This document shows positions 34,452 to 47,042 of a stretch of DNA of 64,000 nt, piece by piece. Source of the stretch: Hypericum androsaemum (taxonomy: Eukaryota > Streptophyta > Magnoliopsida > Malpighiales > Hypericaceae); assembly GCA_963995505.1 (NCBI GenBank), contig OZ023198.1, forward strand, positions 13,879,141 to 13,943,140, in the 5' to 3' direction. The stretch's first letter is position 1. Each line of letters begins with the position of its first letter. Under the pieces are notes generated by a model that made no database searches, had not been told where the DNA came from, and saw only the letters and a list, made by a program, of their open reading frames with translations. The translations under genes were made by a program, and so were the position numbers.

Positions 34452-35578
34452 TTAGTATCTTACAATGAAATACACATAGCAGAAAGGACTACCTCTGCGG
34501 CAAGGCAAATCCTTGGTTGGCTTTTCGCTTTGTCTTGCATTAGTATAGGCAAGAAAATTAGGTCAGCGACGTACCACATGCAACTATATATCTCTATATA
34601 TTATAGTGACGATCGTCTCTGGTTCGTAAATATAGTTCTTTCAATAGAACTACTTATATTGTATATCTTCTATCTCCCATCTCTCGATACTTTTTGTTAT
34701 AAGTATCCAAAGTTTTTCTATTCTAACCAAAATTTTGAAGTTGATACAAAGTTAATATAAATTAATCGTAAGTAGCTTACATTCTATGACTAGGAGGGAG
34801 AACTTACAAACATAACTCTTACAAAATGGGCCATGCGAATTTAATATTATTATATGAAAATTTTTGTATCTTACTTAAAATTTGAAAATTGAGTGAGAGA
34901 GGATGAATAAATAGTAACACGTCACATCAAAACAGCGGGCCATTCATCAAAACACAAGCACGTCAACGATCCCGATCAATTATTAGCTCTGTTCAAATTT
35001 AGAGAAGATTGAAACTATACGCCCTCCCCCCCCCCCCCCCCCAATGAGGTGTCAGTAATAGTAAATTTGCACATTAGGAAAAAAAATCAAAATTCTGATA
35101 AATAGTACCATCATCGATGTCCAATAATAAGTTAAAAAATGAAGTGGAGACGCACTTCTCAGTGTTTTGTCCTTTCAAATTAAGAGAGGAGACGGTCTCG
35201 GTTCCGTTTGCTCTTTTTAATCATCTACTTTTTTCCTGTCCTATCACCGATCACCCTTTTATAATTACCAATTATTTCTCCCTTCTTCTTCATATTGACT
35301 GATACGATGTCTCGTCCAACTTCAAAGAAGAAAGAAGAAAAGATATGGTGGTATCCCTCTCGTGTTCCCGTACAACCCTCCCCTCATCACAATTAGAATT
35401 AGACCAATAAACCCAATAAAGTTACAAGATCTTCTTTCCTTCCACGTGAACAGATCCCTTTGCTTAATTATCCACTAAAGTACGATTCAGACAGAGAATT
35501 ATACTCATGTCCTGATCTACACTAACTTGCATGTAATAATAGAACACAGTCCCCCCCCTTCCTACTTATTCTTGCGTG
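34452..35578. promoter_or_regulatory. Upstream region of the ALOG gene, no other gene seen
   Basis: AT-rich intergenic DNA holding the presumed promoter of the ALOG gene. A 17-base C homopolymer sits at 35026-35042 and a shorter C-run near 35551-35558. No coding sequence was recognised. Confidence 0.5.
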
Positions 35579-35588
35579 TATATATAAA
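35579..35588 (+). promoter_or_regulatory. Probable TATA box of the ALOG gene
   Basis: TATATATAAA lies about 55-60 bp upstream of the ATG at 35642, so the leader would be short (about 25-35 nt). Confidence 0.6.
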
Positions 35589-35641
35589 ACCCTATACCCT
35601 AGTTCCCTCATCATCGACACTACTGCTCCTCCGGGCCCACC

Positions 35642-36211
35642 ATGGAACCAGTTGGAAGTGGGCCGGAGGAGACCAAGAAACCCGACCACCACCCGGGACC
35701 CTCGTCGTCGTCCGGATCAGCGACTTTGAGCCGTTACGAGTCGCAGAAGAGGAGGGACTGGAACACCTTCCAGCAATACCTTCGCAACCACAAGCCCCCT
35801 TTGACGTTAGGGAGGTGCAGTGGGGCCCACGTCTTAGAGTTCCTGAGGTACTTGGACCAGTTCGGGAAGACCAAGGTCCACATCGTTGGGTGCCCCTACT
35901 TCGGCCACCCGTCCCCACCGGCGCCCTGCGCCTGCCCTCTCCGCCAAGCGTGGGGCTCCCTCGACGCCCTCATCGGCCGCCTCCGGGCTGCATTCGACGA
36001 GAACCACCGTCCCGGCACCCCGGAATCCAACCCCTTCGCGGCCCCCGCTGTCCGGATATACCTCCGTGAGGTGAGGGAGTCCCAGGCCAAGGCCCGCGGT
36101 ATTCCGTACGAGAAGAAGAAGCGCAAGCGGCCTCCTCCGGCCACCGCGTCCGGTACTAAAGAGGCCGGAGCAGGGTCGTCGGCCGCCACTGTTCCTACTA
36201 GCACAACATAG
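35642..36211 (+). CDS. ALOG-domain (LSH/OBO family) transcription factor, 189 aa
   Basis: A single-exon gene, as usual for the family. Residues 1-29 are a low-complexity lead. Residues about 30-157 are the ALOG domain ([20 protein letters not shown], then [16 protein letters not shown]), a DNA-binding fold related to tyrosine recombinases. It includes the zinc-ribbon insert with Cys84, His89, Cys96 and Cys98. A basic nuclear signal KKKRKR follows at 158-163, then an Ala/Thr-rich tail. ALOG proteins (Arabidopsis LSH, rice G1/TAW1) act in the nucleus on organ boundaries, meristems and light-dependent growth. The closest LSH subgroup cannot be settled by eye. The start context CCACCATGG is strong. 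The GC-rich codons contrast with the AT-rich flanks. Confidence 0.95.
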   Translation: MEPVGSGPEETKKPDHHPGPSSSSGSATLSRYESQKRRDWNTFQQYLRNHKPPLTLGRCSGAHVLEFLRYLDQFGKTKVHIVGCPYFGHPSPPAPCACPLRQAWGSLDALIGRLRAAFDENHRPGTPESNPFAAPAVRIYLREVRESQAKARGIPYEKKKRKRPPPATASGTKEAGAGSSAATVPTSTT

Positions 36212-37777
36212 TAAAATTTTTAGTATTATTCTAGTTCCGTGGTAATTATTGGTATCTCTCGTTCCGTGCCTTTTTTTCATTATTAATTGATGGGTTAGTT
36301 AAGGATATTATATGCTGAGGTATATATATACTTTGGTGGTAAGTGACCACCTGCAAGTTGGCTTATATATAAATGTTAATTATATATCATGTATCTAGGT
36401 AAAGTAAGGTAATTAGTATATATAGAAAGTCAAGAATTCTGATATTAAACCGGTTTAATGATGACGACGATAGTCTAATTAATATTTAGCTTCATTATTG
36501 CAATTTATGCATCATCATCAAGATCATCAGTACTGGCGTGGGGTAGGGCAGGAGCGTATACTATCCCCTTTTTCATAATCATTCTCTTAAGCTAATGTTG
36601 AAATAAACCAACTTTTAAGATTTTGTTAATTAGTGTGAAAAACTAAGGAATTATGGTAGCTTCACTTGAATCTCAACCATCAATTCAGAATGCACTTCGA
36701 GAGCTTTGTTTTAGTGAAAGATCTTTTACAATTAGAATCTGGATTGTCCGATGTGTAGTATTATATTTGTGTGTAAAATTTTATTTAGATTTAAAAAAAA
36801 TTGAATTTTTACATCTATATTACAAATATCGATATTTGAACTTTGGATCTCCGTCAGAAATCACGGCTTATGCCGTTAAACTAAATCTCTTTTGCCATAA
36901 TTTCATCTAGCTTTGACCCGGTAAAAGATAGGTAGCTAAGTAATTTTTTTAAATATAAATTTTTACATCTAATTACACTATTTGAATCCGTTACTTCCGT
37001 GAAATCATTCAACACTTTGTACTATTAGATCAAATTAACATTCAAAAGTAGCTAAGTAATTACTACTAGAAAGTGCTTAGCCATAGAGCTAGCACTTGTA
37101 ATAAGAATCCTATTGGAAGCAACCAATTATACTCGGTATATCTCCTTTAATATATTCTTGATCATGTTATTATGATAATCTCTCCCACCCAATCACCCAC
37201 CCGTGTTGGCATCCGATTGAAGCCGACAAATCTGTCCTGATATGATCTGATAGCGAGAGTTGTTATTTTAAACAGTATACATAAATTACTAATCTTTCAA
37301 ATATAACTCTCCCCGCAGCTGTTAATTAATCTGCAGCAGATCAGTTCCCACCGGAGTCTGCAGGTTTGTTGGGGAGGAGAAAATGTTGAGATTATTTGCC
37401 GTTAGTTATAAGAGTAATGAACTTGATATAAAATACAGAAAATTTACCTACATCTTAACTTGTCTTTAAGATTTTAACGTTGTATATAATTTTTTTTAAC
37501 ATGATATCATAATGAGTGATCTATTATTTATTGTTGTCATTATACAACTCTAGTTATAACTATAATTTTTAGTAAAGTCTAAGTTGGAGCCTTATATTTA
37601 TAGGAGAGAATTTATACTACTGCACATGTAACTCGTAAATACTAGTAATTTTTTTAATAAAATATAACTGCTTATATAAAAATCTAGTTATATAGAGGGA
37701 GTGATTTTAGATTTAATATGGAGATTGTAACGAAATGAAAAAAAATCTAACTTCATTTCTTTGTATTTAGTCAGAGA
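36212..37777. other. Gene-free spacer downstream of the ALOG gene
   Basis: AT-rich DNA holding the 3' end of the ALOG transcript. The open frame at 36653-36910 has no recognisable domain. Two similar stretches (about 36790-36830 and 36950-36985, around TTTTTACATCTA) suggest a decayed local duplication. Confidence 0.4.
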
Positions 37778-38326
37778 TAGGGGTGAACAAATAGTCCGAA
37801 CCAGACCGATTCAGACCAAATTATAAGAACCGAAAACTATTTTAAATCCGAACCAAACTATTTGCTTATCGGTTTTGGACCAAAACCGAACCACATTTTT
37901 TGGTCTGATCCGATTCAGATCCGAAAGATTCACAATTTGATAAAAAAATATATATAATGGGTAATTCTAAACTTGAGGAGAGTGACGAAAGACAAGAAAG
38001 AACTCCAAGCTAGAGGTGCAAAACAATGACAAATGGTAAAGATATCAAGAGGAGAGATGGCAATCAAGATTTGACATTTAGAATTGTCGTAAATGGATGT
38101 TGAGAATTATAAATTGGTTGTTAGTGCACACATAAGCTTCCTTATATATAGAAATTATTGTTTGATCTGGTTCTCCATAGTTCTTTTCAGATAGATCCGA
38201 AAACTATTTTTTGAACAAACAAAGAACCGATCCTAACCAATTCTCACTTTGGATTTAATTCTGGATCAGATTTTTTAGTTTGAATCGGATCGGTTATGTG
38301 ATTCTTGATTTTTTGGCTCACCCCTA
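37778..38326. mobile_element. hAT-like non-autonomous element, about 549 bp
   Basis: The left end TAGGGGTGAACAAA and right end TCACCCCTA form short terminal inverted repeats, with weaker subterminal inverted similarity (CCGATTCAGACC against GAATCGGATCGG). The flanks are GTCAGAGA and TTCAGAGA, an 8-bp duplication with one mismatch, which fits hAT elements. No transposase was found. Confidence 0.65.
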
Positions 38327-39879
38327 TTCAGAGATATATATGTAGCTATCTATAGTGTGGCTTTCTCTGGTCCCCTATTATCTGATCTTCGTTTCTTAAC
38401 AACTGAAGCTCTGATCAGCCACGACTATTACAGTTTCAGGTGTTCTCACTTTTTAACATTCATTTGTCGATCCCACCTCTTCTTCAATACATACCCCGGG
38501 TCAGATTCGATTGGTACCAGCTCGATCCTGCTTGAACATTGCTAGCCCATATCCTAGCAAACTCATATTATCCCAGGTAGTTCATTCCATGTGTTCCCAT
38601 CCTCATGTAAGAAGTTGTTTGGTGCAGAAAATACATAGGAGTTTCGGGCATTAAACTATAGCCGAACACACCCGACGATGGCAGAGCTGCGATGAAAGGC
38701 ATATGACCGGTCCATGGTTGCCCAAAGGCCAGTTGGATGAGTACAGCTAGTCCGGTTGATATGCTTGTCCCTTGGTGTTGATTGATGACCATACATGAGG
38801 ACACCTTATAGTGCCTACAAGACTGCTCATAGAGCTTTCGAGCACAGAAGGTGGCGTACGTCTCTTTGGGTTTTGAACGTGTCTTGCTTCCAACCATTTA
38901 TGAGCTTCCGGTGATACATCTTGATTTTACTAGTGACAGAGAATACATGTTTATAGTTTCACATGTTTTAACCGGTTCGATCATGATTAGTTCGCAAGTG
39001 ACCGTGCGTTATCAACTAAAAATATATAATTGGTATCATAAATGTGCTTCAAGATTGTTTTTAAAAATCGGTGATAGATATTTTTTTTACACTCTACTAT
39101 ATATACGGGCGAGTATCCTTTTATATACATTTATATATAGGATATCCTCCTCCCTCATGGTGAAAATAACGTTTCTTTTTGGGATAGCAACAACTTGAAG
39201 AAGACAAACGCTTCCGGTATGGATAGAAAGATGAAAGAAATCGGTGTGATTGCTCAATTTTTTTATCTATTTTATTTTGTCAACCACCGCCTATGCGTGA
39301 AAGGGACCTGTAGCCAAACTTAATTGCTTTATCGATAACCAATGAAATAAACCTATTGTTCAATCTTATTTTTGAATTATTGGAGGCACAACATTTTTAA
39401 AAATTATTATTATTTAAAAATTTCACGATTCGGATATGAATTAGTAAACATATCGATTTATAATGTTCAAAAGTCCGATGGTTATTATTATCATGGTTCA
39501 GAGACCCACCACCCCATTTCGTGATAGTATTCAACCTCACACCCAATGAGATCATCCAACATTTATTGATCTGTTCGTGAATCACCTCCTCTCGTTTCAA
39601 TTGCATAAGAGAAGATTTGCAAAATATGCAATTCACAATATAATAATCTCATGAAAATCGCGTATTAACTATTAAATGTAGAGCCTGAAGAAGGCAATAT
39701 AACGTCTTAATTATACCGCCCCACTAATAATATAGCTTCGATCACTCCAGGGAACAACGTCAATATATATCCCATTTGGATTTCAAATTCAAATTCAATT
39801 TCAAGACTTCTAAATCATGTAAAACAATTCTTTACTTTTACTAGTTAATATATATCTATCCCGTGTTTTTTAGGGCAGG
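38327..39879. other. Gene-free spacer, one unassigned minus-strand open frame
   Basis: No gene was recognised. The minus-strand frame at 38568-38897 (109 codons, starting MVGSKTRSKPKETYATF) has fairly ordinary amino-acid composition, but I recognise no domain and see no splice partners. It may be a remnant of a gene or transposon. Confidence 0.35.
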
Positions 39880-40010
39880 ACTATATAAGAATACGATATT
39901 TGTAATAAATGCAAAACAAAGTGAAGGGTAGGGTAGGGAGGCCCTGCCCCAATTGGATTCTGCCTAGAAACATTGTCGGCTCCAATGGTTGAATGGTCAA
40001 AGTCCAGGAT
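39880..40010. repeat. Repeat shared with 51605-51747 and 55117-55272 (copy 1)
   Basis: Contains ATTGGATTCTGCCTAGAAA followed by TTGTCGGCTCC and GTTGAATGG, found in all three copies. It lies just downstream of the NLR gene. Nearby, 39715-39760 (AATATAGCTTCGAT) also matches 50940-50985, so the second copy holds two colinear pieces of this flank. Confidence 0.75.
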
Positions 40011-40127
40011 TGAAGAGGTAATTTCTATACCTTAAAAAGAAACAGTAAATTTCTGAAGCAGACTTAAATAAATAAAAAAAGAACACATTTTGAACTCAGT
40101 TGGACTTGATGTGCTGCTGAACAACAT

Positions 40128-43100
40128 TTAGTCCTTCACTCTTTCCCCGAAATCCTGCAACAGAAGAAGCCTCTTAGCGAAATCAACTCTTGTGTTGTTG
40201 AAGCACCCAGCACTGATGATGGATAAAGAGCACCTCGTACCTTAACAACTAGGCATGAGCAACTAACAATTTGAACTTGGATTCTGTGGAAACAGGATAT
40301 CAATTAATGACAATATATAATAATATAAGATTGTTCTTGTCTAATCATACTGAAACAAACCAATGTAGAGTTTATCCATATATACCTTTTCACTGAACAA
40401 CTTCTCTATGGTGCTATTGAGGTCGCCTTCCCAACGCCATGCATCTTCATCATCATCTTCTCCAATTTGAACTTCCTCCACCGTTGGTGTGCTTGGAACT
40501 TTGTTAGAAAAAGTCCTCATGTTCGGACATGATTTGGAAATCACTGTTTCTAAGAGAGGGAAACTAAATGTGTAATCTCCCGACGAGAAGCTTGTGAGGC
40601 ACAACAAACCATCAAGTTCTAAGTAGTGCAATTGCCGGAAGACGATCTCATCTCCTATTTCATCTCCGTTGCTTGACACAATCTCCGTCATTCTTTCGCA
40701 TTCTTTCACAACCAGTAGCTCGAGATTCACTAGAATCTTTGCCGTGGAGGAAGTCACGACACTTGTTAGTCCCTTGCATTTCGATACTCGTAGTTCTCTG
40801 AGATGTTGAAACATCGAACCCAATAGGGAATCTTCATTAATTAGATGCTTCAGCTCTGGTAAATTGAACAGCTCAAGGTACTCTGACTGACCAAAGGAAC
40901 CTGCAGGCATTTCGCGACTATATTCTTCAAGTCTTTGCACATCGAAAGAATCGTCGATGGTAAACTTCCATAGTTTTGGCATGCCTTTTGCAAAATCCGA
41001 GGGCAAAAGTTGATGGACAGTAGGAAATTTGATTAGTTGAACAGATTTAAGACTACGGAGAAATGATGGCGGAACAATTTCATGCCAAGCCTTATCCATG
41101 CTACTATTCCATTGAACCACTAGTTCTTTTAGCCTTAAGATTTCAACCTGAGAAGATAGAGTAAAGGATTTACCTGTTAAAGCTCGCTCAACTTCCATCA
41201 TAAGAAGTAAAGCAAATCAAGCTCATTCAGCTAGATAAACATGCATTGTTTACCATTCCTTCCGAGAAGAAACAAAGAAAAGAAAACACAAGTTGAGACA
41301 AATAAGCAAACTCTTGCAAAGTAGTCATGACTGACCTGCTCATTGAAAACGTGCAAAGTTGGCTCATCGACAACACCATCATGCATGCTTCCTTCGTGTT
41401 CTGTTGATGAAGCAGTGGACCGCAGGAGACACATTCTCGGGCAACCCTTCACACTAACTCTGTCCAAGGCAGGACATCTCATAAGATCACCACCTGAATA
41501 AAATCTCATCAAGTTGGGAAGATTTTCGAGCTTCACAGCCTCTAACTTTGGGAATATAGTGCTGTGATCCCAATCTGCCGGTGGTTTCTCATCTTGTCGT
41601 TGCTTAATGATCACTTCCACAAGAGAACACTCTTTAACATCTAATTCGTACAGATGAACAAGGCCCAGAGCCACAGACAAAGTGAAAATGAGAGTCAAAT
41701 TACTGCATTTATGGACATATAGCCCTTGGAGGTTCTTAAAGCATGATATTCCCAGGGGATTCTCAATATTCCAAATGTGTCTTAGCTTGGGTAGTTCTAT
41801 TAGCTTCAGATATGATACTCGATGCATCAAGCCAGCGTGGCATTCATTTTGATCCACTCCATCACAATCCAATATTTCCTCTACAGAATCGCACTTCTCT
41901 ACAACCAGTGATCGGCATCTGCTTACAGCCGGCAGGATATTTGATGCTACAGCAACTGGAAAAAGTGGACACTTGTCTATCACCAACTTATATAAATTAC
42001 TGAAGCGCCTGAATGGCAGTTCTCTGTCCCATCTTTCTACCAATTCTGGGAATCTGGACAATCTTAGAGTCCAACTGCTCTGCATCTCAACCTGAAAATT
42101 TGATTTTTGCAGATCATTCTTTGAGGTGAGACAACCAAAAGAAAGAAACAGATAGAGACAGAGACCTGGTAATGTTGTTTGATAGTGGTGTTAAGATCAC
42201 CCTTCCATTGTCGTGATCCTTCCGAGTCTACATTCTGTAGCTTGGGGGCGACGACATCTCCATTACAGAAGATTCGTATACTGTGGCAGCTCAATATGGA
42301 GACCTCTTCTAAACACGGGAAGTTGAAGGAGTAGCAACTACTCAAGCAGAAGCCCTCCAGGCTGTCGAGAGATTCAAGTTTCAATGTCTTCAGTCTATCA
42401 AAGACGACGCATTCTCGTGTATTCTGATTGCCATCGTCCACGGTGGAAACTATTTCCTTCAAGGCATTGCAATAAATAACTTTCAGCGTCACGAGGTTGG
42501 TCATGGTTGCGGCCGTTGAAGGCATTATCAACTCGGTCAGCTTAGAGCAGCCAGTTAATTCCAAAGTGGATAGGCTCCGAAAAGATGCAGATGGAGAGGG
42601 TGCCAAACTGATCAAGTCCCCGCAAAATGACAATTCCAGGATTTTAAGATAAGGCAAAAGAGGGTCCATCTGGGAGTCTGGTCTCCACACATGCCTCAAT
42701 CCTTTTACATCATTGATCTCTAATCTTGTTAAGGAGGGTGGACCAGAGTCAAACCCACTTCTGTTGGAGCTCCATAGTTGACTAACACGTGAATCCGTTA
42801 CCTGTACCACAAGGTCTCTCACGGTGGGTATACTACCAAACTGAGAAGCTTCGGTTAATGTTCCTTTGAGGGAAGACAGCTGAAGAGATTTCAATCGGGT
42901 TAACCATGACTGCGATTCCAATACAGATTTCCAAATTCTGCCGTCTATGCTCATCCTCTCCAAATTGGGGAACATCTATAATACAATATAATAGCAAATA
43001 AACAAGTAATCTTGAGTATGTAAATCTTAGGAATTGTGTGGAAAATCTATCCAATATCTGGCAGAAATAGTTGGATGATGAAATTGTAGATAACACAAAT

Positions 43101-46100
43101 AAATTGGACTCAGATTATTCGGTCAGGAAAATTCAAATAACAAATACTTTAGATTCTGTGTAGTATTATATCAGGAATCATATGCAATTTATTATAGTAG
43201 AAAGCTATGTAATATATATATATAGGAAAATCAAATACTAAAAATTAACAAAAAGTAGCATGGGAATGGGATTGAAAGGAAAATTAAATGTCAGGTATTG
43301 AAAAATAAAAGTTGGTACCGCATAAATGGTATATATTGTTCAGTGTCTACCTTTTTAGCGGAGAAGAAAGTTTGTACATTATTAAGAACTTGAGAAGTTT
43401 GGGAGGCTTCTTGTTCACCAAATATCCTGGCTTTGGGGCAACCCTTGATTGTCACATTCAACAAGTTTGGCCAGCTCCAAGTGTAGCTATCTGGATGGAA
43501 ACTTGTCAATTCAGGCAATAGTGTAAGAGTCAAGGATGTAAGTTGGAGGAGCAAAGGGCAAGAGAAATTTGTCGAGAATTCTTCTCCTCCACCTCCTACA
43601 ACGATCTCCTCCAATCTACCGCAGCGTGTCCTCTTGAGTTCTGAAAGGCTTTTAGACAAGTGGTCATTATTATTCGAATCTCCAAATTGATATATCTCTA
43701 CAAGTTTACCACATTTATACACATCCAACGATTTCAGATTCTGAAATCTGTCAACGACACCATATGGGAAAACTGTTTGCAACTCATGACACCGACGAAT
43801 ATGCAATGAGTTTAGTTTCCCAAATGAGCTCCGAGGTAGTTGGTTTGACCAAATCATTTTAATGTTGCCAATGGAGATGAGTATCAATTCTTCCATGTTA
43901 GGCAGTGCAACCTGTATTGATGGCAATATAATCTATGTTTAGTCCGACAAGACAGAACCACATATGGTAATTAAAAATGATTGATTTTTGAATACCGGTT
44001 GTTCTATTTTCTAGTGCAAAATGTTGTAGCACTTTTTTTCCAGAAAGCCAGTATTTTTTTCAGATAAAAACAAATATAATTTTCTGAAGAGAAAATGTGA
44101 ATTAAATAATAACCCACCTTTTCGCTGAATAACTTATACGATCTGGAAGGTAATTCTGTTGCATACTTGATGAACCATTTAAGCTCTGGTAGATCACAGA
44201 GGTCGAGGCGACGTAATTGAGGAAGCTCCACGACTTTATCTCCCTCGAAACCACAATCACTTTCCTCAACAAATAGCGCTTCCATTTCGTCGCAGTTCCT
44301 CACATATATCTCCTCCAGTTGCAAAAGGCATCGTACCACAGAGAGCGACATGAGATTCTTCATTTTCTTGCAATCGAAGATGCGAAGTTCTTTAATTTTG
44401 CAGAAAGAATCTGGTGCTGGTTGACCCTTGAATATGGTCACCACACTTCCCAATTCCTTCAATTTCAAATACTCGAGGAGAGGAAAATATACAGTTGTCG
44501 CACCTCTCTTTCTGCAATCAACAATTTGTTGAAGCTCAACAGAATCCCGAATGCATAGGTTCTTCAATTTGGAGAAGCCTTGGTTGTCCAAGTCACACAA
44601 AAGATTTTTCCATCCATTGATTCCATATAGAAACAGTGTTTCTGACTCCTCCAGCAAGCCCCTAACCTTTTGGAGCAAATCAGTACTGCCAGTGTCGAGT
44701 TTCAGCCGCAACATCTTTGTTGACCGAGGACGTGTCATCCATCGATCGCCAATTAATATTTGATATCTTTCCAAACCACTGAAGAATAAATCTTTTGGCA
44801 GTGCCAGGACATTTGGAACCTGTATCTCCAAAGATGCAAGCCGAGACAGGCATTTCAGCTCTGAGAGCCTGGCCTGTCTCCCATTGTTGCTCTCTTCAAT
44901 CTCCCAATTATCAAAGCTATTAAACATAAGCAATTCCTCTAGTGAGGTCATCTTTGATAACACACCTGCCGGGATAAAGTCGAGATGATGGCAGTCTCTT
45001 AAATCCAACAATTTTAGCCCGGTCAGATGCCCCATTTCAACAGGCAATGCATCCAGATCTGATTTGCGGAAGCTAAGGATTTCCAAAGTCTTCAGTTGTC
45101 CGATGGTTGCTATATCCAGTAAATGACACTGTTCCAGACAAAGAGTATGAAGATTTGTGAGGGAATGCAATGATCTAGACAGAGATGGAAAAACCATCCC
45201 TGAAAAGTGAACTACTTTGAGTTTCCGTGTTTGTAGAAAAGTTGAATCTGGAATTACTGAATGCCACTTGGAGAAGAATAACAAGAATTCAACATCAGGA
45301 CAGCCCAAATCTTCAGGAAGCCGATGGATGTCACTGTAAGGTAGAGAAACTCTAGTACAACTACCAATATCACCATTATGTGGCCACTCCTTCAACACAT
45401 TGCCATCTTTGCGCTTAAAAGCACGTTGATCTTTATGTGCTATGCACATATCCCGAACAACATCATGCATCTTTATATTACCCTCCGAATCAACATCCAA
45501 AAGGCTACAAGTCTTGAGGTTGTCAATCAAAGTTTCCAAGCGGTTTCTTGCATTGCTTATGGTATAATGCTTAAGCAAACCTAAACCCAAGCTATACTTT
45601 AACAAATTCAGTAATGTAGTATCTACTCGACTACAAATACCAGAGAGCAAGAAAATTGACTTGGTTTCTTCACAAGGCAAACGATCATAGCTTAGGTTCA
45701 AGGTAGCGTACACTTTGTCGTGCATTTCTTGATTGTCAAACTTGGATAGTTGTGTCAAGGCATCTTTCCAGGCGTGCAAGCCTCTATTTCTTACCAGCCC
45801 AGCAACCGTGACAATCAATAGTGGGAATCCACCACACTTAACTAGTATCTCCTTGGCGATTTTGTTGTCCCTAACCTCAACCACTTCCTTCTCAAACAAA
45901 CTCATGGACTCTTTCTCAGACAAAAATCCAACATGAAAATTCTTCTTCGAGCCCATATCTAATAGCAAATCCACCCTTCGAGAAGTCAACAATATTTTGC
46001 AACCATGTCCATCATACTCGGTAGGGATCCCCAATGTACCCAACTCAAGCTCGTGCCATAGGTCATCTAGAATTATTAGAATCTTTGTGTCCTTCGAGCT

Positions 46101-46907
46101 GTCCTTCAATTTCTGATTGAGCCTACTAGCTCTGGTGTTGTCAGTGCTCTCCTGCAGCTTTGACCCGATGATAAATTCTGCAATCTCATTTTGAATCCTC
46201 GTTAGATCTGGGGTTGCGGTTACCTTTGTTAGGACCACTTTATCGAATAACTTTTTCTGGGTAGCTTGGCGGTGGACCTCCCTGGCTAAGGTGGTCTTAC
46301 CGATTCCACCAACCCCATGCACTCCGACAATGGCAATGTAGGGATCCGTCAGCGCAGCCATAACTTTGTTTAGAAGCTCGGTCCTTGACTCTGCCTCGTA
46401 GTCTTCCAGAGGAGGCAGTACAATCTGCTGCAGATCAGGGAGGCGCGTAATAGTGGGACCGAATCTTCCCCTTTCCTCTCGGAGTCGAACGATACCTGAC
46501 ATTCAAGCAAAAATTTAAAAACTAGCAACCAATAGAGGAAGTAAAAACCAATGGAATCTTATTGGACTACCCGACGTTCCATCCGCGGCTTGCTTGCCGA
46601 TCCGGTATCTGGTTTTCAATCTAAGAGAGCAGCCCCTCTCTGCTTCTTCCTCGGCGTTGCGGATAACAGATTGAGCATCTGTAATGGCTGTTTCAGCCCG
46701 AGATTGCCACTCCAGAACATAGGTCACCACCACTTCACCTCGCCCGATAGAACTCCGCATGATATCTATTTCCCCCTGCAGAGCCTTAACCTCATCACGA
46801 AGTGTGTTGACCTTGCCCTTATACCCAAAAGCATAGCTGAGGCGGCTTCTGATCGGAGCAACAAGAGGCTCGAGGATCACGGGTATCACAGCAGCCAAGA
46901 ACTCCAT
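40128..46907 (-). CDS. CC-NBS-LRR disease-resistance protein, RPS2-class CNL (1,876 aa)
   Basis: Seven exons on the minus strand: 46571-46907, 44118-46495, 43351-43911, 42166-42975, 41336-42091, 40386-41147 and 40128-40154. All junctions are in frame. Residues 1-112 form the coiled-coil region, lacking EDVID as in RPS2-type CNLs. The NB-ARC carries the P-loop GVGGIGKTT (about 173-181), kinase-2 ILIILDDLW (about 251-259), RNBS-B CKILLTSRR (about 278-286), CGGFPLLIVTVAG (about 333-345) and IKMHD (about 453-457). LRRs start in exon 2, and four further LRR exons of 187-270 codons follow, all bounded by phase-0 introns. The last exon codes for only eight residues. The gene is intact as read. The ATP-binding switch and LRR sensing are family knowledge; the effector recognised is unknown. 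At 1,876 aa it is very long for a plant CNL. Confidence 0.9.
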
Positions 46908-47042
46908 AAGTTTATATTTAAGATATCTCTCCTTTTTCCTGTTCTGTTTACCTGGGATATGTATATATATACACTTCAGGGCAATCAAAAGAAGATAATT
47001 TTTTTTGAAGTTTGAGATTCCAGGAGCCAGTGTAAATAGCAC

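Noticed and set aside
35592..36280. Other open frames overlapping the ALOG gene (both strands)
   Set aside because: They are shadows caused by GC-rich coding sequence. Only the 35642-36211 frame matches the ALOG family.
39397..39636. 79-codon minus-strand frame beyond the NLR end
   Set aside because: It has no LRR or other motif. The last NLR exon with a good acceptor and stop lies at 40128-40154.
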